From an uncultured Oscillospiraceae bacterium (lineage in GTDB: Bacteria; Bacillota; Clostridia; Oscillospirales; Oscillospiraceae), in the NCBI GenBank assembly GCA_944387065.1, contig CALXDM010000001.1, forward strand, positions 1-64,000: 64,000 bases of DNA. Direction: 5' to 3'. Below, piece after piece: positions 52,460-60,528 of the stretch (the first letter of the stretch is position 1; each line of letters starts with the position of its first letter). Under the pieces are notes generated by a model. The model saw nothing but the letters and a program-made list of their open reading frames with translations. It had not been told where the DNA came from and searched no databases. The position numbers and the translations under genes are program-made.

Positions 52460-53170
52460 TTGCGAAGAGGATGGGAGCTTGCAACAGCCGTGGTGTGCAT
52501 CGGCCTGGTGGTGGGCGTGGCCCTGTTGGGGGCGGGGCGGCTTGTCCCCGCGTCTGGGCTGGCCCAGGGGGAGAGAGGGGATCCGATCCTGATTCTGGAC
52601 GCGGGCCACGGCGGGGAGGACGGGGGCGCGGTCTCCGCCAGCGGGGCAAAGGAGAGCGAGATCAACCTGGCCATCGTGAGGAAGTTGGAGGCCATGATGG
52701 CCTTTCTGGGCGTACCCACAGTGCTGACTCGGGCGGAGGACGTCTCCCTGCATGATCCGGACTGCGAGACCCTGCGGGAAAAGAAGGCGTCTGACTTGCG
52801 TCAGCGGGTTGCCCTGGTGAACGAGACGCCCAATGCCATGTTGATTAGTGTACATCAAAATCACTTTACAGATTCGAGATACTATGGTGCTCAAGTGTTC
52901 TATAATCCGGGGGATGTCAGCCGCCAGTGGGGCAGCGCTGCCCAGCAGGCCCTCCGGCAGGTGCTGGATGAGGGCAACCAGCGGAAGGCGATGGCGCTGT
53001 CCAGCTCGATCTATCTGTTCGAGCACATTGTCTGTCCGGCCATTTTGGTGGAGTGCGGCTTTTTGAGCAACGGGGAGGAGGCGTCCCTGCTGGTCACGGA
53101 TGCCTATCAGCGGAAGATTGCCGTGGCGCTGGCGGGAGCCTGTTTCCAGGAACTGCGGCTGTTAGATTAG
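52460..53170 (+). CDS. cwlD: N-acetylmuramoyl-L-alanine amidase, CwlD-like
   Basis: This protein of about 236 residues has an N-terminal signal/anchor (LATAVVCIGLVVGVALLGAG) and an Amidase_3 zinc domain. Zinc ligands are in ILDAGHGGEDGGA, the Glu in KESEINLAIV, and the His in LISVHQNHF; the catalytic Glu is in ILVECGFLSN. CwlD acts with PdaA to make muramic-delta-lactam in spore cortex; this role is inferred from the domain layout and the spore-former context. TTG 52460 follows a strong purine-rich site; GTG 52439 is an alternative without one. Confidence 0.85.
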   Translation: MRRGWELATAVVCIGLVVGVALLGAGRLVPASGLAQGERGDPILILDAGHGGEDGGAVSASGAKESEINLAIVRKLEAMMAFLGVPTVLTRAEDVSLHDPDCETLREKKASDLRQRVALVNETPNAMLISVHQNHFTDSRYYGAQVFYNPGDVSRQWGSAAQQALRQVLDEGNQRKAMALSSSIYLFEHIVCPAILVECGFLSNGEEASLLVTDAYQRKIAVALAGACFQELRLLD

Positions 53171-53186
53171 GAGGGGGGCAGCTGAA

Positions 53187-54551
53187 TTGCCACGATCCAA
53201 GACAATGTTTTTCTGTACTCAGTGTGGGAATGAATCGCCCAAATGGCTGGGCAGGTGCCCTGGCTGTGGGGCGTGGAATACCATGGAGGAGCGGCCTGCG
53301 GCGTCGGAGATCCGGATTGGGAGCGCCGCCCGGCCCTCCCCTATGGGTGGTCGCCAGCCCAGGCCGCTGCAAGAGGTGGAGGCCGCGGATGAGCTCCGCT
53401 TCCACACGGGGATGGACGAGCTGGACCGGGTGCTGGGGGGCGGCGCTGTACAGGGTTCCCTGGTGCTGGTGGGGGGTGCGCCAGGGATCGGAAAGTCCAC
53501 GCTGATGCTGCAGATCTGCCACAATCTGTGCCAGTTTGCCACGGTGCTCTACGTGTCAGGGGAGGAGTCGGAGCGGCAGATCAAGCTGCGGGCCCAGCGT
53601 CTTGGCATCGCAGGGGACGGGCTGTACCTGTTCTCTGAGACCAGCATGGAGGAGCTCATCGCTGCGGTGGAGCAGCGCCGGCCGGAGATCTTGATCGTGG
53701 ACTCCATCCAGACCGTCTATCGCACCGCTTCCACCTCGTCTCCGGGCAGCGTGGCCCAGGTGAAGGAGTGCACCATGGCCCTGATGCAGCTTGCCAAGGG
53801 GATGGGCGTCACCGTTTTTGTAGTGGGCCACATCAACAAGGAGGGGTCGCTGGCCGGGCCGAAGGTGCTGGAACACATTGTAGACTGCGTGCTCCATTTT
53901 GAGGGGGATGCCCACAGCTCCTACCGCATCCTCCGGGCGGCCAAAAATCGGTTTGGGGCCACCAATGAGATCGGCGTGTTTGAGATGGGGGATCAGGGAC
54001 TGATGGAGGTACCAAATCCCTCGGAAGCGCTGCTGTCTGGACGGCCGAAGGACACCCCTGGCTCCTGTGTGACCTGCGTGATGGAGGGGGTGCGTCCGGT
54101 GCTGGCGGAGGTGCAGGCGCTGGTCACCCCGTCGGCCTATGGAAACTCCCGCCGCTCCAGCAACGGCTTTGACTACAACCGGGCGGTGATGTTGGCCGCG
54201 GTGCTGGAGAAGCGGGGGGGCTTGGTCCTCTCAAATTGTGATTTTTATGTCAATATCATTGGCGGGCTCACGGTGGACGAGCCCGCTGCCGATCTGGCCC
54301 TGGTGGTGGCCCTGGCCTCCAGCTTCCGGGATAAGAGCGTGCCCTATGACCTGGCCGCCATCGGGGAGGTCGGGCTCACCGGGGAGCTGCGGGCAGTCCA
54401 CGCCTTGGGTCAGCGCTTGTCTGAAGTGCAGCGCCTGGGCTTTACCAAGTGCCTGGTGCCCGCTCGGGGCAGCGGCAAGCTGACCGCTCCGGATGGATTG
54501 AGCCTAATTCGGGTGACCAATATCCGGGAGGCCATCGCCGCGCTGCGCTGA
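53187..54551 (+). CDS. radA: DNA repair protein RadA
   Basis: This 454-residue branch-migration ATPase has an N-terminal zinc finger (CTQCGNESPKWLGRCPGC), a RecA-like core with Walker A GGAPGIGKSTL, the RadA-specific KNRFG motif, and a C-terminal Lon-protease-like domain (from about residue 290). The start is TTG 53187 behind GGAGGGG. It lies 16 nt after cwlD. A small gene on the other strand overlaps its last 48 nt. Confidence 0.95.
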   Translation: MPRSKTMFFCTQCGNESPKWLGRCPGCGAWNTMEERPAASEIRIGSAARPSPMGGRQPRPLQEVEAADELRFHTGMDELDRVLGGGAVQGSLVLVGGAPGIGKSTLMLQICHNLCQFATVLYVSGEESERQIKLRAQRLGIAGDGLYLFSETSMEELIAAVEQRRPEILIVDSIQTVYRTASTSSPGSVAQVKECTMALMQLAKGMGVTVFVVGHINKEGSLAGPKVLEHIVDCVLHFEGDAHSSYRILRAAKNRFGATNEIGVFEMGDQGLMEVPNPSEALLSGRPKDTPGSCVTCVMEGVRPVLAEVQALVTPSAYGNSRRSSNGFDYNRAVMLAAVLEKRGGLVLSNCDFYVNIIGGLTVDEPAADLALVVALASSFRDKSVPYDLAAIGEVGLTGELRAVHALGQRLSEVQRLGFTKCLVPARGSGKLTAPDGLSLIRVTNIREAIAALR

Positions 54552-54683
54552 GGCTGCCCGAGGGGTGAAGTTGAGGCACAGGTCGTTGGGCCGGGCCTGG
54601 CTGCCAACCTGGGCGGTCTGTTCCAGGGTGCACAGCCCGTCGTGCTGAAACTGGCAGTTCTGGGTGCATGGGATCAAACTCAT
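54504..54683 (-). CDS. Small Cys-rich conserved protein
   Basis: This 59-residue minus-strand protein has C6-x3-C10, then QFQHDGLC18TL and a fourth cysteine at 37. Small clostridial proteins with the pattern C-x3-C-x7-C-x-L and a later Cys occur widely, sometimes mislabelled as hydroxymyristoyl-ACP dehydratase. Their function is unknown; the four cysteines suggest metal binding. GGGAGAG lies about 9 nt before the ATG. The conserved part lies outside radA, while the last 15 codons overlap it antiparallel. Confidence 0.65.
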   Translation of the reverse strand: MSLIPCTQNCQFQHDGLCTLEQTAQVGSQARPNDLCLNFTPRAASAQRGDGLPDIGHPN

Positions 54684-54800
54684 CCGACTGTCTCTCCCTT
54701 CTCGTACTGGTAGTTTCGTCGGAAGGGGGAGAGAATATGCGGCCTGGGGTGCGCCCCAGGCAATCTTGATGCTTTGGAAGGAGGACGCGTTGGCACGGAA

Positions 54801-54836
54801 CCCAACTAAACAAAATAAAAATTTTGTTTAGTTGGG
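54801..54836. repeat. Perfect 16-bp AT-rich hairpin before the recombinase gene
   Basis: CCCAACTAAACAAAAT (54801-54816), loop AAAA, then its exact complement (54821-54836). The right arm ends at the GGGAGGAGG ribosome site of the recombinase gene. It is strikingly AT-rich for this region. Confidence 0.85.
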
Positions 54837-54844
54837 AGGAGGCT

Positions 54845-55936
54845 GTGGCCCGCAGGGCTACAGAGGCTTCCAACGCGATGGGCACAATGGACTACCGTAC
54901 GCAAGCGCCCCGCATCCTGCGGGATTTCCTGGCCTACCACGAGACGATCCAGGGCCATTCCCGGCGAACCGTAGACGAGTATTTTCTGGATCTGCGCAAC
55001 TTCTTTCGGTATGTCAAGCTGGAGAAAGGCTTGGTGGACAAAGGCATTCCCTTTGAGCAGATCCCCATTGAGGATGTGGATCTGGAGCTGATCCGATCGG
55101 TGGGGTTGGCTGAGGTCTATTCCTACCTCAGCTTCCTCAGCCGGGATCGGGCGAAAAGCCCCAACAGCCCCTACTCGGATCGGGGGCTCCAGGCCTCTAC
55201 TCGGGCCCGCAAGGTGGCCACCATCCGCTCCTTTTATAAATATTTGGTGAACAAGGCCAAACTATTGGAGGAAAATCCAGTGCAGGAGCTGGATTCCCCC
55301 CGCCAGCGCCAGAGCTTGCCCCGGTTTTTGACCCTGGATGAGAGCGTCCAGCTATTGGACAGCATCGACGGGGACTTTGCCGACCGGGATTTCTGCATCA
55401 TCACCCTGTTTCTTAACTGCGGGCTGCGGATCTCCGAACTGGTGGGTCTGAACCTCACCGACGTCCAAGGGGACCGGCTGCGGGTGCTGGGCAAGGGCAA
55501 CAAGGAGCGGGTCCTCTTTCTCAACCAGGCCTGTCAAGCGGCCATTGCCGACTGGCTGGCGGTGCGCTCCCATGCGGGGGCAGCGGACCCCAATGCGCTG
55601 TTTCTCACCAGAGGCCATCATCGGATCACCCGATCTGGGGTACACTATATGCTCAAGCGGCGCTTGAGCGCAGCCGGCCTGGACAGCAGCAAGTACTCTG
55701 CCCATAAGCTGCGGCACACAGCGGCCACCCTGATGCTGCAAAACGGCGTGGATGTGCGCACCTTACAGGAGGTATTAGGCCATGAGCACTTGAACACCAC
55801 CCAGATCTATACCCACGTGGACAGCGACGCGCTGCGGGTGGCCGCCCAGGCAAATCCACTGGCTTCGGTGGGCCGGAAGCGCCGGGGCCGTCCCGCCCCC
55901 AGCCGCCCAGACCTGGCTCAGGAACAGGATGGTTGA
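54845..55936 (+). CDS. Tyrosine recombinase, XerC/XerD type
   Basis: This 363-residue site-specific recombinase has the N-terminal SAM-like DNA-binding domain (about 20-145) and the C-terminal catalytic domain. The catalytic set is complete: Arg in NCGLRISELVGL, Lys after VLGKGNKER, HKLRHTAATLML, and LGHEHLNTTQIYTH with the nucleophilic Tyr. GTG 54845 follows GGGAGGAGG; the upstream TTG 54824 lies inside the hairpin. No phage genes are near, so a chromosomal Xer role (dimer resolution) is more likely than a mobile element. Confidence 0.9.
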   Translation: MARRATEASNAMGTMDYRTQAPRILRDFLAYHETIQGHSRRTVDEYFLDLRNFFRYVKLEKGLVDKGIPFEQIPIEDVDLELIRSVGLAEVYSYLSFLSRDRAKSPNSPYSDRGLQASTRARKVATIRSFYKYLVNKAKLLEENPVQELDSPRQRQSLPRFLTLDESVQLLDSIDGDFADRDFCIITLFLNCGLRISELVGLNLTDVQGDRLRVLGKGNKERVLFLNQACQAAIADWLAVRSHAGAADPNALFLTRGHHRITRSGVHYMLKRRLSAAGLDSSKYSAHKLRHTAATLMLQNGVDVRTLQEVLGHEHLNTTQIYTHVDSDALRVAAQANPLASVGRKRRGRPAPSRPDLAQEQDG

Positions 55937-56043
55937 CGCCCCCGTTTCCCCTGCCCTGCCTGCCTTGTATGAGCGGGCGCATGGGGAGGGAAATTTCCCC
56001 TTCCCACATGGGCGGCTGAAAGGTGGAAAACGGGGCTGCGCTC

Positions 56044-56072
56044 TTGCTTTTTCTCCGCTTGAATGTTACAAT
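56044..56072 (+). promoter_or_regulatory. Sigma-A promoter of fba
   Basis: TTGCTT (56044-56049), 17-nt spacer, TACAAT (56067-56072). Confidence 0.75.
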
Positions 56073-56125
56073 CATGGCGCATGAAACCTGGTCCTTCACG
56101 TTATCTTGCTAAGGAGTTGAACAAT

Positions 56126-57091
56126 ATGCCATTGGTCAATACCACCCGGATGTTCCAGAAGGCGTACAGCGGCGGATATGCCATCGGGGCCTTCAACGTC
56201 AACAACATGGAGATCGTACAGGGGATCACCGAGGCGGCCAAGGAGGTCAATGCTCCCCTGATCCTGCAGGTGTCCAAGGGCGCGCGGGCCTATGCCAACC
56301 ACACCTATTTGATGAAGCTGGTGGAGGCTGCCATCCAGGAGACGGGCCTGCCCATCTGCCTCCACCTGGACCATGGGGACACCTTTGAGCTGTGCAAGAG
56401 TTGTATCGACGGTGGCTTCACCTCCGTGATGATCGACGCCTCTTCCAAGCCCTTTGCCGAGAACATTGCTCTGACCCGGCAGGTGGTGGAGTACGCCCAC
56501 GACCACGGCGTGGTGGTGGAGGCGGAGCTGGGCGCCCTGGCCGGCATTGAGGACGATGTGCAGGTCTCGGTGGAGGAGTCCCACTACACCCGTCCGGAAG
56601 AGGTGGAGGAGTTCGTGTCCAAGACTGGGTGTGACTCGCTGGCCATCGCCATTGGCACCAGCCACGGCGCCTATAAGTTCACCGCCGCCCAGTGCACCCG
56701 CAATGAGAAGGGGGAGCTGGTCCCCCCTCCCCTGCGCTTTGATATCCTGGAGGACGTTTCCCGGCGGCTGCCTGGCTTCCCCATCGTGCTGCACGGCTCG
56801 TCCAGCGTGCCCCAGGAGTATGTGAAGATGGTCAATGAGAACGGCGGCCAGATGCCAGACGCCGTTGGGATCCCTGAGGAGCAGCTGCGTCAGGCGGCCT
56901 CCATGTCGGTGTGCAAGATCAACATCGACTCCGACCTGCGCCTGGCCATGACGGGCACCATCCGCAAGTTCTTCCACGACCACCCGGAAAAGTTCGACCC
57001 CCGAGAGTATCTGAAACCAGCCCGGGCCAATATCAAGGAGCTGGTCAAGCACAAGCTGATCCACGTGCTAGGCTGTGATGGCAAGGCATGA
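56126..57091 (+). CDS. fba: Class II fructose-bisphosphate aldolase
   Basis: This 321-residue zinc aldolase cleaves fructose-1,6-bisphosphate in glycolysis. Zinc ligands are in CLHLDHGD and VEAELG, followed by IGTSHGAYKF and VLHGSSSVP. AAGGAG precedes the ATG by about 9 nt. The upstream open frame is non-coding. A PPi-type phosphofructokinase gene follows, so two consecutive glycolytic steps are adjacent. Confidence 0.96.
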   Translation: MPLVNTTRMFQKAYSGGYAIGAFNVNNMEIVQGITEAAKEVNAPLILQVSKGARAYANHTYLMKLVEAAIQETGLPICLHLDHGDTFELCKSCIDGGFTSVMIDASSKPFAENIALTRQVVEYAHDHGVVVEAELGALAGIEDDVQVSVEESHYTRPEEVEEFVSKTGCDSLAIAIGTSHGAYKFTAAQCTRNEKGELVPPPLRFDILEDVSRRLPGFPIVLHGSSSVPQEYVKMVNENGGQMPDAVGIPEEQLRQAASMSVCKINIDSDLRLAMTGTIRKFFHDHPEKFDPREYLKPARANIKELVKHKLIHVLGCDGKA

Positions 57092-57106
57092 GCCCAGCCT
57101 AAGGAT

Positions 57107-57133
57107 GGGCGGGGCGGCGGGTCCGCCCTGCCC
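57107..57133 (+). terminator. Possible terminator after fba
   Basis: GGGCGGGGCGG and CCGCCCTGCCC form an 11-bp stem (one G-T pair) with loop CGGGT. There is no T-run, so read-through into the phosphofructokinase gene is likely. Confidence 0.45.
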
Positions 57134-57181
57134 TTCCACACTGTGTAGCTGAGATTTTCACAATAGGAAGGAGAGCTGCTC

Positions 57182-58426
57182 ATGGCTCCGTTGAAAGGCG
57201 CGTGCATCATTGGGCAGTCCGGCGGCCCGACCTCCGTTATCAATGCCAGTGCCTATGGGGTGATCCGCACCGCGCTGGACACCCCAGAGATCACCGCCGT
57301 CTACGGTGCGGCCCATGGCATCAAGGGGGTGCTGAACGACCAGCTCTACGACATGGGTCAGGAGGACGAGCGGGAGCTGGAGTTTTTGCTCAACACCCCC
57401 TCCTCCGAGCTGGGGTCCTGCCGGTATAAGATCGCTGACCCGGAGATGGATGACACCGACTACCGGCGCATCCTGGAGATCTTCCGGAAGTACGATGTGC
57501 GCTACTTCTTCTACAACGGCGGCAATGATTCCATGGACACCTGCGCCAAAATCAGCCGATATATGTCCAAGTCCAGCTATGACTGCCGGGTCATCGGCGT
57601 GCCCAAGACTATTGACAACGACCTGTTCGGAACCGACCACTGCCCTGGGTTCCCCTCCGCGGCTAAGTATATCGCCTCTTCCTGCGCCGAAGTGTATAAG
57701 GATGCCCGGGTGTATGACATTGGAGCGGTGACCATCATGGAGATCATGGGCCGCAACGCCGGGTGGCTGGCCGGCTCAGCGGCTTTGGCGGGGGTGGTGG
57801 GCTGCGCGCCCGACCTGATCTACCTGCCTGAGGTGGACTTTGACATGGACCGGTTCCTGGCCGATGTGGAATCAGTCTACCGCCGGGAGGGCAATTGCAT
57901 CGTGGCGGTGTCCGAGGGGATCCACTATGCTGACAGCTCTTTTGTCTCCAAGGCCAAGATCTCTACCACCGACGGCTTTGGCCACTTCCAGATGGGTGGT
58001 TTGGCTTCTGTGCTGGTCAAGGTGGTCCAGGACAAGCTCGGGATCAAGGTGCGGGGTATCGAGCTGTCCCTGCTCCAGCGCTGCGGGGCCCATTTGGCCT
58101 CCCAGACCGATATTGACGAGTCCTTTCAGGCCGGCAAGGCGGCGGTGGAGGCGGCGGTGGCGGGTGCGACGGACAAGATGGTGGGCTTTTCCTGCACCCG
58201 GGAGGGTGGCCAGTACCGCTGCCAGATCCAGCTGTTCGACCTAGCCAGCGTGGCAAATTACGAAAAAAAGGTGCCCCGGGAGTGGATCAACCCAGAGGGC
58301 AATGGCGTGACCCAGGCCTTTCTGGACTATGCCCTGCCCCTGATCCAGGGAGAAAACAGCCGGGCGGTAGAGAACGGCCTTCCCCGTTTTGCCCGCCTAA
58401 AGAAGGTATTGGCCTCTCAGAAGTGA
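57182..58426 (+). CDS. pfp: Phosphofructokinase, PPi-dependent type
   Basis: This 414-residue protein belongs to the phosphofructokinase superfamily. Donor-site residues point to pyrophosphate: GGND at 113-116 (ATP enzymes have GGDG) and PKTIDND at 141-147, where the Lys is typical of PPi enzymes. MEIMGRNAGWLAG is the fructose-6-phosphate region. PPi enzymes work reversibly. It lies downstream of fba, and an ATP-type enzyme is encoded 1 kb further. The donor assignment rests on motifs only. Confidence 0.9.
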   Translation: MAPLKGACIIGQSGGPTSVINASAYGVIRTALDTPEITAVYGAAHGIKGVLNDQLYDMGQEDERELEFLLNTPSSELGSCRYKIADPEMDDTDYRRILEIFRKYDVRYFFYNGGNDSMDTCAKISRYMSKSSYDCRVIGVPKTIDNDLFGTDHCPGFPSAAKYIASSCAEVYKDARVYDIGAVTIMEIMGRNAGWLAGSAALAGVVGCAPDLIYLPEVDFDMDRFLADVESVYRREGNCIVAVSEGIHYADSSFVSKAKISTTDGFGHFQMGGLASVLVKVVQDKLGIKVRGIELSLLQRCGAHLASQTDIDESFQAGKAAVEAAVAGATDKMVGFSCTREGGQYRCQIQLFDLASVANYEKKVPREWINPEGNGVTQAFLDYALPLIQGENSRAVENGLPRFARLKKVLASQK

Positions 58427-58441
58427 GAGGATGATTGGGGA

Positions 58442-58483
58442 GGAAAAGCTGGCCTGGAGTGATCACTCCAGGCCAGCTTTTCC
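58442..58483. terminator. 42-nt perfect palindrome, bidirectional terminator
   Basis: The 21-nt half GGAAAAGCTGGCCTGGAGTG+A is followed directly by its exact complement. With AAAA at one side and TTTT at the other it can terminate the plus-strand phosphofructokinase gene and the convergent minus-strand membrane gene. Confidence 0.85.
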
Positions 58484-58517
58484 CGCTTTGACGCGCACCT
58501 ACTGCTTTCAAAATGTG

Positions 58518-59351
58518 TTACCGCAGCTCCCACCCCAGTTGAAACCGGCAGAGCACTTCATGGCACGAGAGCCAGAATGGGCATAGAAATACAAAAGGCA
58601 ACAGGATCGCAAGGAAATTGATACCTGTATCCTCGCGCCACCACCAGATGACGGCAAAGGCGACGGCAGAGCACAGGAAATCAAAGTACATGCGTCCATT
58701 CCGCCCTGTCTTTCGATAGGTGCGAACGTTCAGAATATAAAACAGGAGGAGGGAAACGGCCCAAATGGCCCAGAGGACGTACTGGAACGCCACAGGGAGG
58801 GATTCCATCTTCAGCGGTACCGTGAAAAACAGGATCAGGATGCTCAGAATCGCGGCGCACAGATTTAGGATGGAAATCTCTGTCCGCTCCGCCGTGGGGG
58901 CGCTGTAGGGCTGACGGGTCAGCCGTTTCCTCAGGTATTGCTCCCAGTCCTTTTCCGTTAGACGATGATCGGTCACAATATATTTGTCCTCCGCCCTGTT
59001 TAGGAGGTTTAAGCACCACAGATGGAGGGCAGAAAGTCCGGCCGCGGCCATTCCAATCAAGACCCGCCAGAGGAAATCCATGCCCATCGCCATCGCATAC
59101 AGGGTCAGCCCGATCACCACAATGGACACAACCAGGTAGGCAAGCGTTTGGAAGGCAAGCCGGGGCGTGCTCTTTTTCAACGCCAGTACGTCGATCAGCG
59201 GCAGACTTGTCAGGACAAGGAAAACGAGCCAGGAAAGCCCCCAGAGTCCGCTCCAAAATTCACCCCAGAGGGAGGTTGCAACAGCGTGGTAAAAGAAAAT
59301 CAGCAGGATGTTATTGACAGAAAGCAGGACGCGGACGGCCTTTGGAGACAT
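58518..59351 (-). CDS. Multipass membrane protein of unknown function
   Basis: This 277-residue protein has about seven hydrophobic segments, for example VFLVLTSLPLIDVLAL, LVVSIVVIGLTLYAMAMGM and LNLCAAILSILILFFTVPL. A charged cytosolic segment lies in the middle (DHRLTEKDWEQYLRKRLTRQ). I do not recognise the family. AAGGAG lies 9 nt before the ATG. The base composition is more AT-rich than the flanking glycolytic genes, and palindromes stand on both sides, which suggests later insertion. Confidence 0.75.
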   Translation of the reverse strand: MSPKAVRVLLSVNNILLIFFYHAVATSLWGEFWSGLWGLSWLVFLVLTSLPLIDVLALKKSTPRLAFQTLAYLVVSIVVIGLTLYAMAMGMDFLWRVLIGMAAAGLSALHLWCLNLLNRAEDKYIVTDHRLTEKDWEQYLRKRLTRQPYSAPTAERTEISILNLCAAILSILILFFTVPLKMESLPVAFQYVLWAIWAVSLLLFYILNVRTYRKTGRNGRMYFDFLCSAVAFAVIWWWREDTGINFLAILLPFVFLCPFWLSCHEVLCRFQLGWELR

Positions 59352-59378
59352 ATGGATTCTCCTTAGATTTCCAAATTT

Positions 59379-59410
59379 GATATTAGGTCCTCAACTGAGG
59401 ACCTAATATC
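59379..59410. repeat. Perfect 15-bp palindrome upstream of the membrane gene
   Basis: GATATTAGGTCCTCA and its exact complement are separated by AC. It ends 28 nt upstream of the minus-strand ATG. No T-run follows on either strand, so an operator-like role is more likely than termination. Confidence 0.7.
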
Positions 59411-59429
59411 ATCGCTGCTGTCAGGGCTT

Positions 59430-59467
59430 TCGGCTGATTTTATGGGAAATACAATTTCATCAGCCGA
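59430..59467. repeat. 9-bp inverted repeat after pfkA
   Basis: TCGGCTGAT (59430-59438) and ATCAGCCGA (59459-59467) flank a 20-nt AT-rich spacer, just beyond the pfkA stop codon. Confidence 0.5.
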
Positions 59468-59483
59468 CAGGACATCTAAGTTT

Positions 59484-60482
59484 TTAACGGATGGGATCCT
59501 GCCTCACCCCGGTCAGAGCCCGCAGCACCTCCATCCCCCGCGGATCCAACCCCTTGGTCATCTCCAGGGCCTGGGCGATGTCATAGTCCACGATGTCGTC
59601 CCCCTTGGCTGCCACCACGCGGCAGCTCTTTCCCTGCGCCAGCAGGCGGACCGCCTCGTACCCCATGTAGGTGGCCATCATCCGGTCCCGGGAAGTGGGG
59701 GAGCCTCCCCGCTGCACGTGGCCGAGGATGGTCACCCGGGTTTCCAGCGCCAACTCATCCCGGATCCGCTGGGCTACGCCGTAGGCTCCGTTTGGAACCC
59801 CTTCGGCCACAATGATCATGAAGTGGGTGCGGCCTGCCAACCGGGCCCGGCGGATGGGCTCGGCCACCTCCGTCTCAAAATCTGTCTGGTGCTCCGGCAC
59901 CAGCACCACCGTGGCGCCGCAGGCCACCCCCACTGCCACTGCCAAGTGACCGGCATGGTGCCCCATGACCTCTACCACCGAGCAGCGCTCGTGGGATTTC
60001 ATGGTGTCTCTCAGCCGGTCGATGCTCTCCAGGGCAGTATTGCAGGCAGTATCGTAGCCGATGGTATAGGTAGAGCAGGCAATGTCGTTGTCGATAGTGC
60101 CGGGGATGCCCACCACAGAAATGCCAGCCTGGGCCAGGCACAGCAGCCCACGGAAGGTGCCGTCCCCACCGATGCCCACCAGGGCGTCCAGCCCCAGGAG
60201 CTTACAGGTGGAGATCGCCTTCTTCTGCCCTTCCAGCTCCATAAATTCCTTGCTGCGGGCAGAGTAGAGCATGGTGCCTCCCCGACGGGAGATGTCGCTG
60301 ACGCTCTCAAACCCCAGGGGGAGAAAGTCCCCGTTGATCAGGCCGTGGTACCCACGGCGCACCCCCACGCACTCCATCCCCGCATGCAGGGCGGTGCGAA
60401 CCACAGAGCGGATGACTGCGTTCATACCAGGGGCGTCCCCCCCGCTGGTGAGGATCCCAATGCGGTGTACGGCAGATTCCAT
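59484..60482 (-). CDS. pfkA: ATP-dependent 6-phosphofructokinase
   Basis: This 332-residue enzyme has the ATP-type donor site: GGDG at 105-108 and PGTIDND at 127-133. The N-terminal GILTSGGDAPGMNAVIR, MGHHAGHLA and LGHVQRGGSPTSRDR are family-typical. The length fits classical allosteric PfkA. AAGGAGG lies 9 nt before the ATG. It follows purB on the same strand by about 45 nt and may be co-transcribed with it. Confidence 0.95.
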   Translation of the reverse strand: MESAVHRIGILTSGGDAPGMNAVIRSVVRTALHAGMECVGVRRGYHGLINGDFLPLGFESVSDISRRGGTMLYSARSKEFMELEGQKKAISTCKLLGLDALVGIGGDGTFRGLLCLAQAGISVVGIPGTIDNDIACSTYTIGYDTACNTALESIDRLRDTMKSHERCSVVEVMGHHAGHLAVAVGVACGATVVLVPEHQTDFETEVAEPIRRARLAGRTHFMIIVAEGVPNGAYGVAQRIRDELALETRVTILGHVQRGGSPTSRDRMMATYMGYEAVRLLAQGKSCRVVAAKGDDIVDYDIAQALEMTKGLDPRGMEVLRALTGVRQDPIR

Positions 60483-60528
60483 CGCGCAAAACCTCCTTAT
60501 CTCAGCGCTGTGCTGCGGCCATTTGTCC

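Noticed and set aside
54845..55936. Tyrosine recombinase as a sign of an integrated mobile element
   Set aside because: No phage, transfer or attachment-site features are near, and the protein fits the chromosomal Xer type. An integrative element is not supported.
55980..56010. Imperfect palindrome around GGGAAATTTCCC after the recombinase gene
   Set aside because: Bulged arms and no T-run; it could be an operator or a chance feature of G/C-tract DNA.
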